64,000 bases of DNA, from the NCBI RefSeq assembly GCF_036325985.1, contig NZ_JAUHLI010000012.1, forward strand, positions 1-64,000, written 5' to 3'. A model generated the notes under the pieces. That model was not told the DNA's origin, made no database searches, and saw nothing but the letters and a program-made list of their open reading frames with translations. The position numbers and the translations under genes were made by a program. This document shows positions 17,915 through 26,932 of the stretch, in pieces. Numbering within the stretch: the stretch's first letter is position 1; every line of letters begins with the position of its first letter. This DNA is from Alkalimonas cellulosilytica (GTDB lineage: Bacteria > Pseudomonadota > Gammaproteobacteria > Enterobacterales > Alteromonadaceae).

Positions 17915-17974
17915 TTACTAGTATAAACAAAGTCAGGGCGCTGCCGAACATTACTGTACCAGGCAGCCCCTGAC
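17915..17974 (-). terminator. Rho-independent terminator after sucrose TonB receptor
   Basis: On the minus strand GTCAGGG-G-CTGCC pairs with GGCAG-CG-CCCTGAC (17932-17974) around a 16-base loop and is followed by TTTGTTTATA. It begins 11 bases after the receptor's stop codon. Confidence 0.65.
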
Positions 17975-17985
17975 TTAATCATTAT

Positions 17986-20391
17986 TTAAAACTGATAACG
18001 CAGCCCCAAGGAGGCAGTGCGGCCATTGATGGTACGGGCCGTAATAATGCCATTGGCAGGCACACTGCCCTGCTCGGCTTCGGTAATGCCGATGGTATCG
18101 AACAGGTTGTTGATGTTCAGCGACAGCGTCAGGTTGGTCGCAAGATCATAACTGGCAAAGGCATTGACCTGGGTATAACCACTGAACTTCAGATCGTTGT
18201 TGTCCTGCGCATAGGCTGCCGTGGTGCCAATCAGGCTCAGGCCAAGCTGTGCCTGATCAAAGGTGTAACGGGCAATCAGGCTGTAAATAAAATCCGCCTG
18301 GCGCCGTGGCGTATTGCCAACCACATCCGGGTTCAGCGCATCGCGGGTGATCTCGGCATCGGTCCAGGTGACCGAGCCGCGCAGGTCAAAATCACCGATG
18401 CGGTAACTGCTTTCCAATTCAATGCCCTTGGCCTGGTACACCCGGTCAAAAAACAGCTGAGTGGTGGCTTCAAAGTTTTGCTCTTCGGTTTCGGCAAAGA
18501 ACAAGGTGGCAAACAAGTTCAGATTGCCATGGCGGCTTTTGCTGCCCAATTCATACTGTTTGACTTCATCGATGGCGTCTTCTCTGGCCACGCTGCCATC
18601 GGCATTGACTTTGCCAAACAGCAGACGGTCGGCATTGGCACGGCCACCTTTACTGATTCGGCCAAACACAGCCCAGTCGTTGTCTAACTGGTAGTTGGCA
18701 CCCACGGAATAAGAGTTGTAGCCCCAGCTGTAATTGACCAGGCTGGGATTGGCCAGATCAATGGCCGACACACTTTGCTCGACCTGGCTGATGATGCCGT
18801 CACCATTCATATCGCGGCTACTTTGCACCGCGCCGGCGTAGCTACCCCGGGCCTTACCAAGATCACGCCGCACACTGGCATCCAGCGATAAATCGCCCAT
18901 GGCCCAGCTGGCCGTCAGATACGGCGCTTTGATGCTGTAGTCGCTATCGTAGTTGCGCTGACAGCAATTGCCCCAGAACGGCACACCGTAAGCCAGCAAG
19001 CCCTGCTCGGAAAAGGCCGTGCCATCGGCCGCATACACATCCAGCAGCTCGGCATTGTCGCCTTTGAGTGCCATCAGGTAGGAGTTCCATAGCCAGGACA
19101 TCCGAATGCTTTGATCGGCCATGTAGTAGCCAAAGGTGACATCGACCTCACCAAAGCGGCGCGACAGCTTCAGATCATTCACGATGGAACCAAAGTCATT
19201 CAGCTCCACATCAAAGGTATGAATGCGCATGGCATTTTCTGCCGTGAAGCGCTCACCTGCATTTGGCCCGACTGCGTAACGCACCACCGCATCATCGCCG
19301 GCTATGCTGTTGGCAATGCTTTGGGCACTATCCACTTCGGCAGGGAACAAGGTAATAAAATTCCCGCTAACGGAATTGATGCGAAAACGATTTTCCAATG
19401 TCCAGTTATCGTCCAGATCAAAGATGGCTTCGAATCCAAAGCTGTTCACTTCCGGGTTCATGCCATTACGAAGATCACCACGCGAGATTTGGTTGTCGCC
19501 ATTGAGCCGTACCGTTTGCGTCAGGTAGACCGATTGCAAGGTGTCTTTGCGCGCATCAAAGCCCGGTACCGAGCTGCCATCGGCAAACATTGGCATCGGC
19601 ATGTAGCTGGCAACCCGGTCGTTTAAGTGCTTGGCATACAAGCGGACATAGCCGGTGTCGAACTCTTTGGTCAGATTGGCCTTAAGTTGATAGCCTTTCT
19701 CACCCTGATAACCCGGGTTACGCACCCCTTCGCCCTGGCGAACAAAGCCACCTATATGAAAGCGGGTATCGTTGTTGATATCGCCACCGTATTCAAAGTC
19801 GGTACGAAAACTGTCGTAGTTCAGGCCGGAGGTAAAGGCAACACTGCCGCCCTCTTCCAGCCCGGTTTTACTGACAAAGTTAATAATGCCACCTGGTGAA
19901 TTGCTGGCGGCAGTACTGGCCGAGCCACCACGAATGACATCAAGCCGCGAAATGGTCGAATCGGCCCGCAGAAAGATATCGGCATTACCAAAGGCAATAT
20001 CGCCAAACTGCATTACCGGCAAACCATCTTCCTGCAAGGTTAAAAACTTGGCGCCACCGGCCGCAACCGGCAAGCCCCGTATCGCAATATTGGCATTGCC
20101 ATCACCGCCGGTGGACTCGCTGCGCACACCCGGCAGCATACGGAAAATCTCGGCGGTACTGCGCGGTGCCGCTATTTGAATGTCTTCGGTGGTTACGGTG
20201 CTGACCGAAACGCTGGATTGCATCACCGTTTGGTTACGCGCTACCGCACCGGTGACCACAATGCGCTCAAAGCCAAGGCCGGTGCTCTCACTGGCATCGC
20301 TTTCGTCCGGCTCGGCCAGCGCCAATGAGCTGCCCAGTGCCAGACTGATGGCCAGCGCCAATTGTGAAGGGGTTGTCAGATTGTGTCTCAT
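17986..20391 (-). CDS. TonB-dependent receptor, probable sucrose uptake (SuxA-like)
   Basis: The start at 20391 is preceded by GGGAGA and gives 801 residues with a signal peptide of about 27. A TonB-box-like segment (RIVVTGAV), a plug domain (LPGVRS, IAIRGLP, DVIRGG) and a 22-strand-type barrel ending in aromatic ...LRYQF are present, so it is full length. It is the distal gene of the divergent sucrose island and carries the same palindromic operator (20442-20459) as the phosphorylase. This links it to energy-dependent sucrose import across the outer membrane. The barrel contains paired Cys residues (GNCCQRN) at about residue 480, which is unusual. Confidence 0.87.
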   Translation of the reverse strand: MRHNLTTPSQLALAISLALGSSLALAEPDESDASESTGLGFERIVVTGAVARNQTVMQSSVSVSTVTTEDIQIAAPRSTAEIFRMLPGVRSESTGGDGNANIAIRGLPVAAGGAKFLTLQEDGLPVMQFGDIAFGNADIFLRADSTISRLDVIRGGSASTAASNSPGGIINFVSKTGLEEGGSVAFTSGLNYDSFRTDFEYGGDINNDTRFHIGGFVRQGEGVRNPGYQGEKGYQLKANLTKEFDTGYVRLYAKHLNDRVASYMPMPMFADGSSVPGFDARKDTLQSVYLTQTVRLNGDNQISRGDLRNGMNPEVNSFGFEAIFDLDDNWTLENRFRINSVSGNFITLFPAEVDSAQSIANSIAGDDAVVRYAVGPNAGERFTAENAMRIHTFDVELNDFGSIVNDLKLSRRFGEVDVTFGYYMADQSIRMSWLWNSYLMALKGDNAELLDVYAADGTAFSEQGLLAYGVPFWGNCCQRNYDSDYSIKAPYLTASWAMGDLSLDASVRRDLGKARGSYAGAVQSSRDMNGDGIISQVEQSVSAIDLANPSLVNYSWGYNSYSVGANYQLDNDWAVFGRISKGGRANADRLLFGKVNADGSVAREDAIDEVKQYELGSKSRHGNLNLFATLFFAETEEQNFEATTQLFFDRVYQAKGIELESSYRIGDFDLRGSVTWTDAEITRDALNPDVVGNTPRRQADFIYSLIARYTFDQAQLGLSLIGTTAAYAQDNNDLKFSGYTQVNAFASYDLATNLTLSLNINNLFDTIGITEAEQGSVPANGIITARTINGRTASLGLRYQF

Positions 20392-20441
20392 CGCTTGTCT
20401 CCCGTGTTGATCGTACTGTGTTTTAATTTTTAAAGGAACAC

Positions 20442-20459
20442 GACTTAATCGTTTAAGAT
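20442..20459. promoter_or_regulatory. LacI-family operator, TonB receptor promoter
   Basis: GACTTAATCGTTTAAGAT shares 16 consecutive bases (CTTAATCGTTTAAGAT) with the operator upstream of sucrose phosphorylase. It lies 51 bases upstream of the receptor start codon. Confidence 0.8.
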
Positions 20460-20489
20460 TTGCTTGCAAAAAATAGTCTGGAAAAAATG

Positions 20490-21761
20490 TCAGGACGACA
20501 TTTTCTCCAGCTGCGCTTTGGCCGGTTGCGCCAGCCAGTTGTACAACATCAGTGCCGCCAATAAAGCCGCAAAAAAAGTAGCCAGGTAAAAGCCAGCCAC
20601 CACATCACCGGCCAGATCGCCCAGCAGCGCCATCAGGGCTGGAGCTACCGCAGCCGCCAGCGCGGTAAAGGCCAGAATAAGTCCCGCCACGGCGCCATGC
20701 TGCTGCCGTGGAAAACAGCTGATGCCCTTGGAGTTCAACGTGGGGTAAATCATCGACATAAAAAGCCCGGACAGCGGCATCAGCCACAGCGCCCAGTCGC
20801 GGCCCAGCAGCATGCTAAGCGCAAAACATAAGAAAATCAGCGCCGTGAACACCGCCATCACACTGCTCCAGCAAAAATGGCGCAAAATCAGGCTGGCTAA
20901 AAAGCGGCCCAGCGCGCGTAAAATAAAGAAGATGGTGACGGCATGCAGCGCCAGCAGCGCAAAGCGGCCGCTGTAATCGGCCAGCAGGGTTGGCAACCAG
21001 ACAAAGATGGCCACTTCGCAGCTGACATAGAGTGCTATCGCCAATGAAAAGCCCATAGCATAGCGATCTTTGAGCAGCCGCATCGATTGACGCAGCGATA
21101 CCTGCTCCGCCGAAGCCTGATAAGGCGGATACGGCATGCGGGCGGCAATAATCACCAACACCGTGCACAGCAAGCCCGCCAGCAGATACAACTGCTTCCA
21201 GTGGATGGAAGCGGCAATCATCCAGGTCACCAGCGCCGGGCCGGCAATGGCTCCAAGCGCAAAAAAGCCTTCTACCGTATTCATGGTGCGGGTATGGCCG
21301 TGACTGTCGCGGCTGATATCCCCAATCAGCGCCAGTGCCGCCGTTTTAAAGATCCCAATCGCCAGGCCACAAAGGCCCATCAGCAGAATAAAAAACAGCG
21401 CGCTATCGCCAGCGATAAAGGCGTAACAAGACAGCGAATAAAGCAGCAAGCCAGCGATAATCAGCTTTTTCCGGCCCAGTTTATCGGCCAGGCGGCCCAG
21501 TAAAAGCCCGGCCAGGCCTATCGCCACCATCGGCACATAGTGAAAGGCGCTGGCCTGAAACATCGAGAGCTGATAATCGGCCATCACCTGGGGAATAATC
21601 ACCCCCACCGCATCGGTGGTCATGGCAAAAACGAAAAACATCAGGTAGGTCATCCAGCGCACCTGGCGCTGAATACTTTCAGTAGTGACGCCAACAGCAA
21701 GCCCAGGATTTAGCTGGGTCGAGCTTTTGGCCGTGCTGTTGGCATGGCTTTTTGTATTCAT
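20490..21761 (-). CDS. MFS transporter, probable sucrose permease
   Basis: The start at 21761 has AGGGAA nine bases upstream and yields 423 residues. About twelve hydrophobic helices are visible, with the MFS loop 2-3 signature GRLADKLGRKK and helices starting near residue 35. The cytoplasmic N-terminus is about 35 residues, rich in Ser/Thr/Asn. In the sucrose cluster it would move sucrose across the inner membrane. It is transcribed away from the phosphorylase gene and is followed 98 bases later by the receptor gene, which has its own operator. Confidence 0.85.
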   Translation of the reverse strand: MNTKSHANSTAKSSTQLNPGLAVGVTTESIQRQVRWMTYLMFFVFAMTTDAVGVIIPQVMADYQLSMFQASAFHYVPMVAIGLAGLLLGRLADKLGRKKLIIAGLLLYSLSCYAFIAGDSALFFILLMGLCGLAIGIFKTAALALIGDISRDSHGHTRTMNTVEGFFALGAIAGPALVTWMIAASIHWKQLYLLAGLLCTVLVIIAARMPYPPYQASAEQVSLRQSMRLLKDRYAMGFSLAIALYVSCEVAIFVWLPTLLADYSGRFALLALHAVTIFFILRALGRFLASLILRHFCWSSVMAVFTALIFLCFALSMLLGRDWALWLMPLSGLFMSMIYPTLNSKGISCFPRQQHGAVAGLILAFTALAAAVAPALMALLGDLAGDVVAGFYLATFFAALLAALMLYNWLAQPAKAQLEKMSS

Positions 21762-21891
21762 CAAATGGTTCCCTGTCTTTTCTGCTTGCAGCTGGCCGGA
21801 TGGCAGTCGGTGGTTTGCCTGAAGCGAAATCACCGCTGCTATTTTATTGTTGTCCGGCTATTGACAAACTGAAGCATTCCCATAAAGCTAT

Positions 21892-21909
21892 ATCTTAATC
21901 GTTTAAGAT
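21892..21909. promoter_or_regulatory. LacI-family operator, sucrose phosphorylase promoter
   Basis: ATCTTAATCGTTTAAGAT is a near-perfect 18-bp palindrome with a central CG, typical of LacI-family sites. It ends 26 bases before the phosphorylase ATG and lies in the divergent region shared with the MFS gene. A TTGACA (21861-21866) upstream is a likely -35, which would put the operator over or just after the -10, as expected for a repressor. Confidence 0.82.
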
Positions 21910-21935
21910 GCAACTTTTTTTTCAGGGTAATGACA

Positions 21936-23426
21936 ATGAACAATCAGCCGGGTAGCAATCAAATTCAGTTAATCACCTACGTTGACCGCTTAAGCGGCGG
22001 CGGTGTCTCAGAGCTGCATCAGCTGCTGCAACAGGAGCTCGGCGGCTTATTCGATGGGGTGCATCTGCTGCCTTTTTACACGCCGATTGATGGCGAAGAC
22101 GCCGGTTTCGACCCTACCGATCACACCGCTGTCGATAGCCGGCTTGGCAACTGGCAGGACATCGCCAGCCTTGCCAGCGATTACCCGGTAATGGCGGATA
22201 TGATTGTCAACCATGTCTCGGCGCAATCGGCGCAGTTTCAGGATGTGCTGGCCAAAGGGGAAGCCTCGCATTACTGGCCGCTGTTTCTGACCCGCGACAA
22301 GGTGTATGGCCAGGCACCAGAACCAGCCGAGCTTGCTGCCATTTACCGGCCAAGGCCAACCAGCTGCTTTACCGAGCTGGCACTTGCCGATGGCCGCAGC
22401 CTGCCCTTCTGGACCACCTTTACCGCCAACCAGATTGACATTGATGTGCAATCTGAGCCCGGCCAGGCCTATCTGGATGCGATTTTGCAGCGTTTTACCG
22501 AAAATGGCGTCAAGTTGATCCGGCTGGATGCAGCCGGCTACGCCATTAAAAAAGCCGGCACCAGCTGCTTTATGTTGCCGGAAACCTTTGAATTTATTGC
22601 CGGGCTTAGCAGCAAAGCCAAAGCGCTCGGCATGCAGTGCCTAGTCGAGATCCACGGTTACCATCAAACCCAAATCGACATTGCCAAGCGCTGCGATTGG
22701 GTGTACGACTTCGCGCTGCCGCCGCTGGTGCTGCATACCCTGTTCAGTCGCGATGCCAAGGCACTGAAACACTGGCTGGATATCGCCCCGCGCAACTGCA
22801 TCACGGTGCTGGATACCCACGATGGCATCGGCATTGTCGATGCGGCCGATCATCAGGGCCAGCCGGGCTTGTTGACCGATCCAGAACTGGATGCACTGGT
22901 GGAACAAATTCACCACAACAGCGGCGGCAGCTCCAAACTGGCCACCGGCAACGCCGCCAATAACGTCGATTTGTATCAGGTGAACTGCAGTTTCTACGAT
23001 GCGCTGGCGCAGCACGATGAGCATTATCTGCTGGCCCGGGCCATTCAGCTGTTCTGCCCGGGTATCAGCCAGATTTATTACGGCGGCCTGTTGGCAGCAG
23101 AAAATGATGTCGAGTTACTAAAGCGCACTCAGGTCGGCCGCGACATCAACCGGCCCTATTTCACGCCGGAGAAAGTTCGCCAAGCGCTGCAAAAACCGGT
23201 GGTGAAAGCGCTGTGCGCTTTAATCAAACTGCGCCGCAGTCTGCAGGCCTTTGATGGCGACTTTAGCCAACAGCTTAACGATGGACAGTACCAGTTAAAC
23301 TGGCAGCATCAGGGCCATAGTGCCAGTTTGCGGATCCGGCTTGCTGATCTGTCGGCCGAACTGGTCTGGCAGCACAGCGGTAAGGTGCAGCAACACTGCG
23401 CGCTCAGCAGTTTACTGGCGGACTAA
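21936..23426 (+). CDS. sucrose phosphorylase (GH13_18)
   Basis: The 496-residue enzyme has the length and motif order of GH13 subfamily 18: HLLPFYTP near the N-terminus, DMIVNHVS, YRPRPT, the nucleophile Asp198 in RLDAAGY, the acid/base Glu at about 238 in LVEIHGY, and the third carboxylate at about 296 in LDTHDGIGI. It should convert sucrose and phosphate to alpha-glucose-1-phosphate and fructose in the cytoplasm. The start at 21936 is preferred over 21930 because AGGG is then eight bases away. Related phosphorylases acting on sucrose-6'-phosphate or glucosylglycerate are possible, but the LVE(I/V)H, YDFALPPL and fructokinase context favours sucrose. Confidence 0.9.
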   Translation: MNNQPGSNQIQLITYVDRLSGGGVSELHQLLQQELGGLFDGVHLLPFYTPIDGEDAGFDPTDHTAVDSRLGNWQDIASLASDYPVMADMIVNHVSAQSAQFQDVLAKGEASHYWPLFLTRDKVYGQAPEPAELAAIYRPRPTSCFTELALADGRSLPFWTTFTANQIDIDVQSEPGQAYLDAILQRFTENGVKLIRLDAAGYAIKKAGTSCFMLPETFEFIAGLSSKAKALGMQCLVEIHGYHQTQIDIAKRCDWVYDFALPPLVLHTLFSRDAKALKHWLDIAPRNCITVLDTHDGIGIVDAADHQGQPGLLTDPELDALVEQIHHNSGGSSKLATGNAANNVDLYQVNCSFYDALAQHDEHYLLARAIQLFCPGISQIYYGGLLAAENDVELLKRTQVGRDINRPYFTPEKVRQALQKPVVKALCALIKLRRSLQAFDGDFSQQLNDGQYQLNWQHQGHSASLRIRLADLSAELVWQHSGKVQQHCALSSLLAD

Positions 23427-23440
23427 GGGCAGCAGTAAGT

Positions 23441-23467
23441 AGCAGCTAAGCGCCCGGCTTAGCTGCT
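23441..23467. terminator. bidirectional hairpin between phosphorylase and lacI
   Basis: AGCAGCTAAGC (23441-23451) and GCTTAGCTGCT (23457-23467) form a perfect 11-bp stem with a 5-base loop. It overlaps the stop codon of the LacI gene, and a short T-run follows on the plus strand. It probably ends phosphorylase transcription between the convergent genes. Confidence 0.65.
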
Positions 23468-24478
23468 TTCACCGAGCCTAAGCTCATAAGGCAGCAGCTG
23501 GTTGTCGTCCTGGCCGCTTTGAAAAGCACGGGCCGCGGCTTCGCCTTTTTGATCGCTGAATTGCCAGACCGAGCTTAGGGTTGGATGATAGCGCAACGTC
23601 TCTTCAATGCCATCAAAGCCCACCACCCGCAGCTGTTCGGGAATCCGCAGGCCAAGTCCCAGCGCCACCCGCATGGCACTGAGGGCAATCAGATCGCTCA
23701 TGCACAACAGCACCGTTGGCGCCGGTGACTGGCTAAGCACCGCTTTGGCGGCGGTTTCAGCGCAAGCCTGATTGCTCTCGGGCAAATGCCACAGCAGCTC
23801 GTTCGACAGTGTCAGCCCCAACTGCTGCATGGCGCGCTGATAACCATCCAGCCGCCGATGCGACACCGAGCTTTGATTGTCCCACAGTGGTGCCGTGCCC
23901 ACGGTCCGGCTATCGGCTGCGTCTATCAGGCGTAGCCCCAATACCGCAACTCTATCGCCCGGCTTCAATACCGCCATGGCGCTATCGTAAGCCGCCTGCT
24001 CGTTATCAATATTGACCGAGGGTCGGCCCGGTAAATCAAAATCGACCGTCAGCACCCGCTTCGGGCAACGTTTTAACTGCTCAATCAACTTGAGGTTACG
24101 CGGCGCGCCGTAGCAGATAAAGCCATCAACAAAGTCGGTGATGCTGTCCAGATTGTCGGCACTGCCCGAATACAGCAGCAGGTGTTTGCTCTGACGCTCC
24201 AGTTCACGGGCCACGCCCTGCAAAAACTGGCTGGCCACCGGATCGCTGACCATGTACTCCAGCGAGTCCGATAAAATCACCGCGACGATGCCGGAACTGC
24301 CCTTGCGCAGCGATTGCGCTGCTTTGTTGGGGCCATCGTAGCCAAGCTCAGCGCAGGCGCTTAAAATTTTCTCACGCAGCGCCAGCGACAACTGATCCGG
24401 CCGGTTAAAGGCATTGGAAATGGTGGCGGTGGATACCCCCAAGGCTTTGGCGACACTTTTTAAAGTTGGTTTACTCAT
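23459..24478 (-). CDS. LacI family regulator of sucrose genes
   Basis: The 339-residue protein begins with a LacI helix-turn-helix (KSVAKALGVSTATISNAFN) followed by the hinge helix (AAQSLRKG). The periplasmic-binding-protein-like effector domain occupies residues 65-335. GGAAAG precedes the ATG. It most likely represses the receptor, permease, phosphorylase and fructokinase genes through the three CTTAAT-type palindromes and releases on sucrose or a derivative. The operator at 24502-24519 between it and the fructokinase gene suggests autoregulation. Confidence 0.9.
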   Translation of the reverse strand: MSKPTLKSVAKALGVSTATISNAFNRPDQLSLALREKILSACAELGYDGPNKAAQSLRKGSSGIVAVILSDSLEYMVSDPVASQFLQGVARELERQSKHLLLYSGSADNLDSITDFVDGFICYGAPRNLKLIEQLKRCPKRVLTVDFDLPGRPSVNIDNEQAAYDSAMAVLKPGDRVAVLGLRLIDAADSRTVGTAPLWDNQSSVSHRRLDGYQRAMQQLGLTLSNELLWHLPESNQACAETAAKAVLSQSPAPTVLLCMSDLIALSAMRVALGLGLRIPEQLRVVGFDGIEETLRYHPTLSSVWQFSDQKGEAAARAFQSGQDDNQLLPYELRLGESS

Positions 24479-24501
24479 CTTTCCAGTTCGCTTTTACTGG
24501 C

Positions 24502-24519
24502 AACTTAATGCATTAAGAT
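24502..24519. promoter_or_regulatory. LacI-family operator between lacI and fructokinase
   Basis: AACTTAATGCATTAAGAT contains the perfect 14-bp palindrome CTTAATGCATTAAG. It differs from the other two operators mainly in the central four bases and sits between the divergent regulator and fructokinase genes. Confidence 0.78.
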
Positions 24520-24575
24520 ATATGATTTCACGGCCAATTGCTTGGATTTGCCGAAAAATACTGCCGGAGCCTGTT

Positions 24576-25508
24576 ATGCTTGCCGTGATCGGAGAACATG
24601 TTGTTGATTTGCTGCCCACCACCGATGGTCTTTACCGGCCGGCGCTTGGCGGCTCACCCTTTAATGTTGCCATCGCTGCAGCCCGCCAGGGCATCGATGT
24701 GCGCTACTTAAGCCCGTTCTCCGACGATCGTTTTGGCCAGCAATTTCTGCACTACTTAGAGCAGCAAGGTGCCCAGTATGGCCTGTCTTTTTTCAGCCGG
24801 CAACCCAGCTCGCTGGCACTTATCAGCTTTGATCAGCACCGGCAGCCGGCTTACAGCCTGTACCGCCAGGGGGTGGCCGATCGCGCTGTCAGCTCAGAGC
24901 AGCAAATAGCCGCCCTACCCGCCGACTGCCGCCTGCTGCATCTGGGGTCGCTGGCCTTTGAACCCGAGGATGCCAGCCGTATTTTGGCCGTGATGGCTCA
25001 TGCCAGACGTCAGGGCATTCAACTGGCAATTGATATCAATGTTCGGCTATCGGCAGTGTCTGATGTCAGTTTGTACCGGGAGTTGCTGCTGAAAGTCATC
25101 AGCAAAAGCCATTACATCAAAGCCAGTGATGAAGATCTGCAACTGCTGTGGCCTGAACTCAGTGACGAGCAGGCGATTCAGCGCTTGCAACAGTTGGCCC
25201 CCAGCGCACTGTTGGCCCTGACCAAAGGGGAGCATGGCGCCAGCCTGTACTGGCAAGCGCATCAACTGCATCAGGATGTGATCAAGGCCGAGCCTTTTGT
25301 CGATGCGGTGGGTGCAGGCGATACTTTCTGGGCCAATTTGCTGGCGGCTTTGCTGCGTTTGCAATTGCCAAACGCCGCCGACATCAGTGAGGCAGCCCTT
25401 AGCCAGTGCCTGCACCGGGCCATGCTGGCAGCCAGCCTGAATATCCGCCAGGCCGGTTGCCAACCGCCAACGCAAGCTGCGTTGGATCAGGCACTGAGTC
25501 AGCCTTAA
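24576..25508 (+). CDS. PfkB-family fructokinase
   Basis: The start at 24576 has GGAG six bases upstream and gives 310 residues beginning MLAVIGEHVVDLL. The PfkB N-terminal signature (ALGGSPFNVAIAAARQG) and C-terminal signature (VDAVGAGDTFWANLL, near residue 242, catalytic Asp in GAGD) are intact. It would phosphorylate the fructose released by sucrose phosphorylase, feeding glycolysis. It is under the third operator of the island. Its TAA stop interlocks with the stop codon of the convergent glycosyltransferase gene (4-base overlap). Confidence 0.88.
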   Translation: MLAVIGEHVVDLLPTTDGLYRPALGGSPFNVAIAAARQGIDVRYLSPFSDDRFGQQFLHYLEQQGAQYGLSFFSRQPSSLALISFDQHRQPAYSLYRQGVADRAVSSEQQIAALPADCRLLHLGSLAFEPEDASRILAVMAHARRQGIQLAIDINVRLSAVSDVSLYRELLLKVISKSHYIKASDEDLQLLWPELSDEQAIQRLQQLAPSALLALTKGEHGASLYWQAHQLHQDVIKAEPFVDAVGAGDTFWANLLAALLRLQLPNAADISEAALSQCLHRAMLAASLNIRQAGCQPPTQAALDQALSQP

Positions 25509-26779
25509 TCATTTGACTCTAAGGTGTTTTCGCTTGATAACTGCTGCAAGCGGGTTTTGGCTTCAATCCACTGCCCCATAAATTTGGTGCTGCGATGGGC
25601 ATGATGGCGCAGCATCTGGCCGGTAAAGTTGCGTTCGCGACACTTGGTAAGCTGCTCTCGCCGCTGCTCCAGCTCTGCCCAGACCCGCGCTTGCTCAGTG
25701 CCAGCGTTAAAACGCTGCGTGAGACAAACAAAACCTTGCTGCTGCGCTTGCAGCCACAAATCTTCGTTTTGATACAGCGCTACCGCCGCATCCACCAAAG
25801 CCGCTTCATCATTGGCAATGCTGCCAGGCCAGGGCAAATCACCGTGCATACCCTCGGCCCCTATGGCAGTGGTGACACTGGGGGTGCCTTGTTGCATCGC
25901 ATCAAGCAGTTTGCCTTTTAAACCGGCGCCAAAAGCCAAAGGAGCCAGACAAACCCGGGCCTGTTGCATCACCAGCGCCGCATCCTCGGCCCAGCCTTTG
26001 ATGTAAAAACCCGCTTTGGGCTGATGCAGGGCCGTTGCTTTGGGCGGTGGGTACGCGCCGTAGATATGCAGCTCTGCGCCGGGCAATCGGGCCCGGATGG
26101 CCGGCCATAACGTGCGTAGCCACAACACCGACTGCCAGTTGGGAGCATGGCGAAAATTGCCGATGGCAATAAAGTGCTGCCTATCAGAAAAAGCCGGACT
26201 GCTGCGATTTGGCGCTTCGGCAAAAAACGGGCAATAGCACAGCAGTTCAGCCGGCAACTGGTAATGCTGCATCAATAGCTGTTGTTCGGCCTCGGAAATA
26301 ACCAGAGTCAGGTCACAGCGGTAGATGGCTGCCACTTCGCGCTTGGCCAGTTCAGTATTTAACTGGTGGGGAGCAAGCGTTAACACATCGCCCTGCCCGG
26401 CTTTAAAGGCTGTTTGCCTGGCATCACGCAGCGCATGCAGGTCTTCCATATCCAGAATACGCATTGCTTGCGGGCACGCCTGCTCAACCCGCCAGCCAAA
26501 TTGCTCTTCCAGCATAAAGCGGTCGAACAGCACCGCCGTTGGCTGCACTTGTGCTACCCAGTCATCAAAACTCTGGTCATTGAGTTCTATACTGTGCTCT
26601 GTCACCTGCCAGCGGCTTAAATCAACCCGGTGCGGGCTTTTTTCCGCCGCACTGGCAAAGATCACCTGCCAGCCCTGCTGTCGGTACATTCGAATTAAAC
26701 TCAGCATCCGGCTGCCTGCCGCCGAGGAGTTGGGCTCTGGCCAGACATAGCCAATCACAATCAGTAAGGGTTCGTTCAT
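25505..26779 (-). CDS. GT-B fold glycosyltransferase
   Basis: The 424-residue protein opens with a nucleotide-fold strand and Gly-rich loop (VIGYVWPEPNSSAAGSR). Its C-terminal half is a group 1 (GT4-type) nucleotide-sugar domain with IKGWAED and the segment GAGLKGKLLDAMQQG, followed by TTAIGAEG. The target is unknown. It has no membrane segment and is not in a polysaccharide operon, so it may modify a surface glycan or protein. The last 50 residues are a basic coiled tail. The end of the gene overlaps the fructokinase stop by 4 bases. Confidence 0.75.
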   Translation of the reverse strand: MNEPLLIVIGYVWPEPNSSAAGSRMLSLIRMYRQQGWQVIFASAAEKSPHRVDLSRWQVTEHSIELNDQSFDDWVAQVQPTAVLFDRFMLEEQFGWRVEQACPQAMRILDMEDLHALRDARQTAFKAGQGDVLTLAPHQLNTELAKREVAAIYRCDLTLVISEAEQQLLMQHYQLPAELLCYCPFFAEAPNRSSPAFSDRQHFIAIGNFRHAPNWQSVLWLRTLWPAIRARLPGAELHIYGAYPPPKATALHQPKAGFYIKGWAEDAALVMQQARVCLAPLAFGAGLKGKLLDAMQQGTPSVTTAIGAEGMHGDLPWPGSIANDEAALVDAAVALYQNEDLWLQAQQQGFVCLTQRFNAGTEQARVWAELEQRREQLTKCRERNFTGQMLRHHAHRSTKFMGQWIEAKTRLQQLSSENTLESND

Positions 26780-26932
26780 TTCATTGGCTTTTTTGCTAAC
26801 ACCTTGAGCTCACCGGCAAAGCTGGAAGCGCTTTAACCAAAGTTGCAGGGCACTCAATCACTTATTGCTTTCGATCATTTGATCTTAATGCATCCAGCCT
26901 GCAGTATAACTGAATACGAACAGGAGTTGGCT

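Noticed and set aside
24414..24575. N-terminal extension of fructokinase overlapping lacI and its operator
   Set aside because: It would run through the operator and the divergent lacI start; the ATG at 24576 has GGAG and starts the PfkB fold.
26882..26897. ATCTTAATGCATCCAG upstream of gdhA, resembling half of the sucrose operator
   Set aside because: Only the left half and centre match; the right half (TTAAGAT) is absent, and gdhA has no link to sucrose. Treated as chance similarity.
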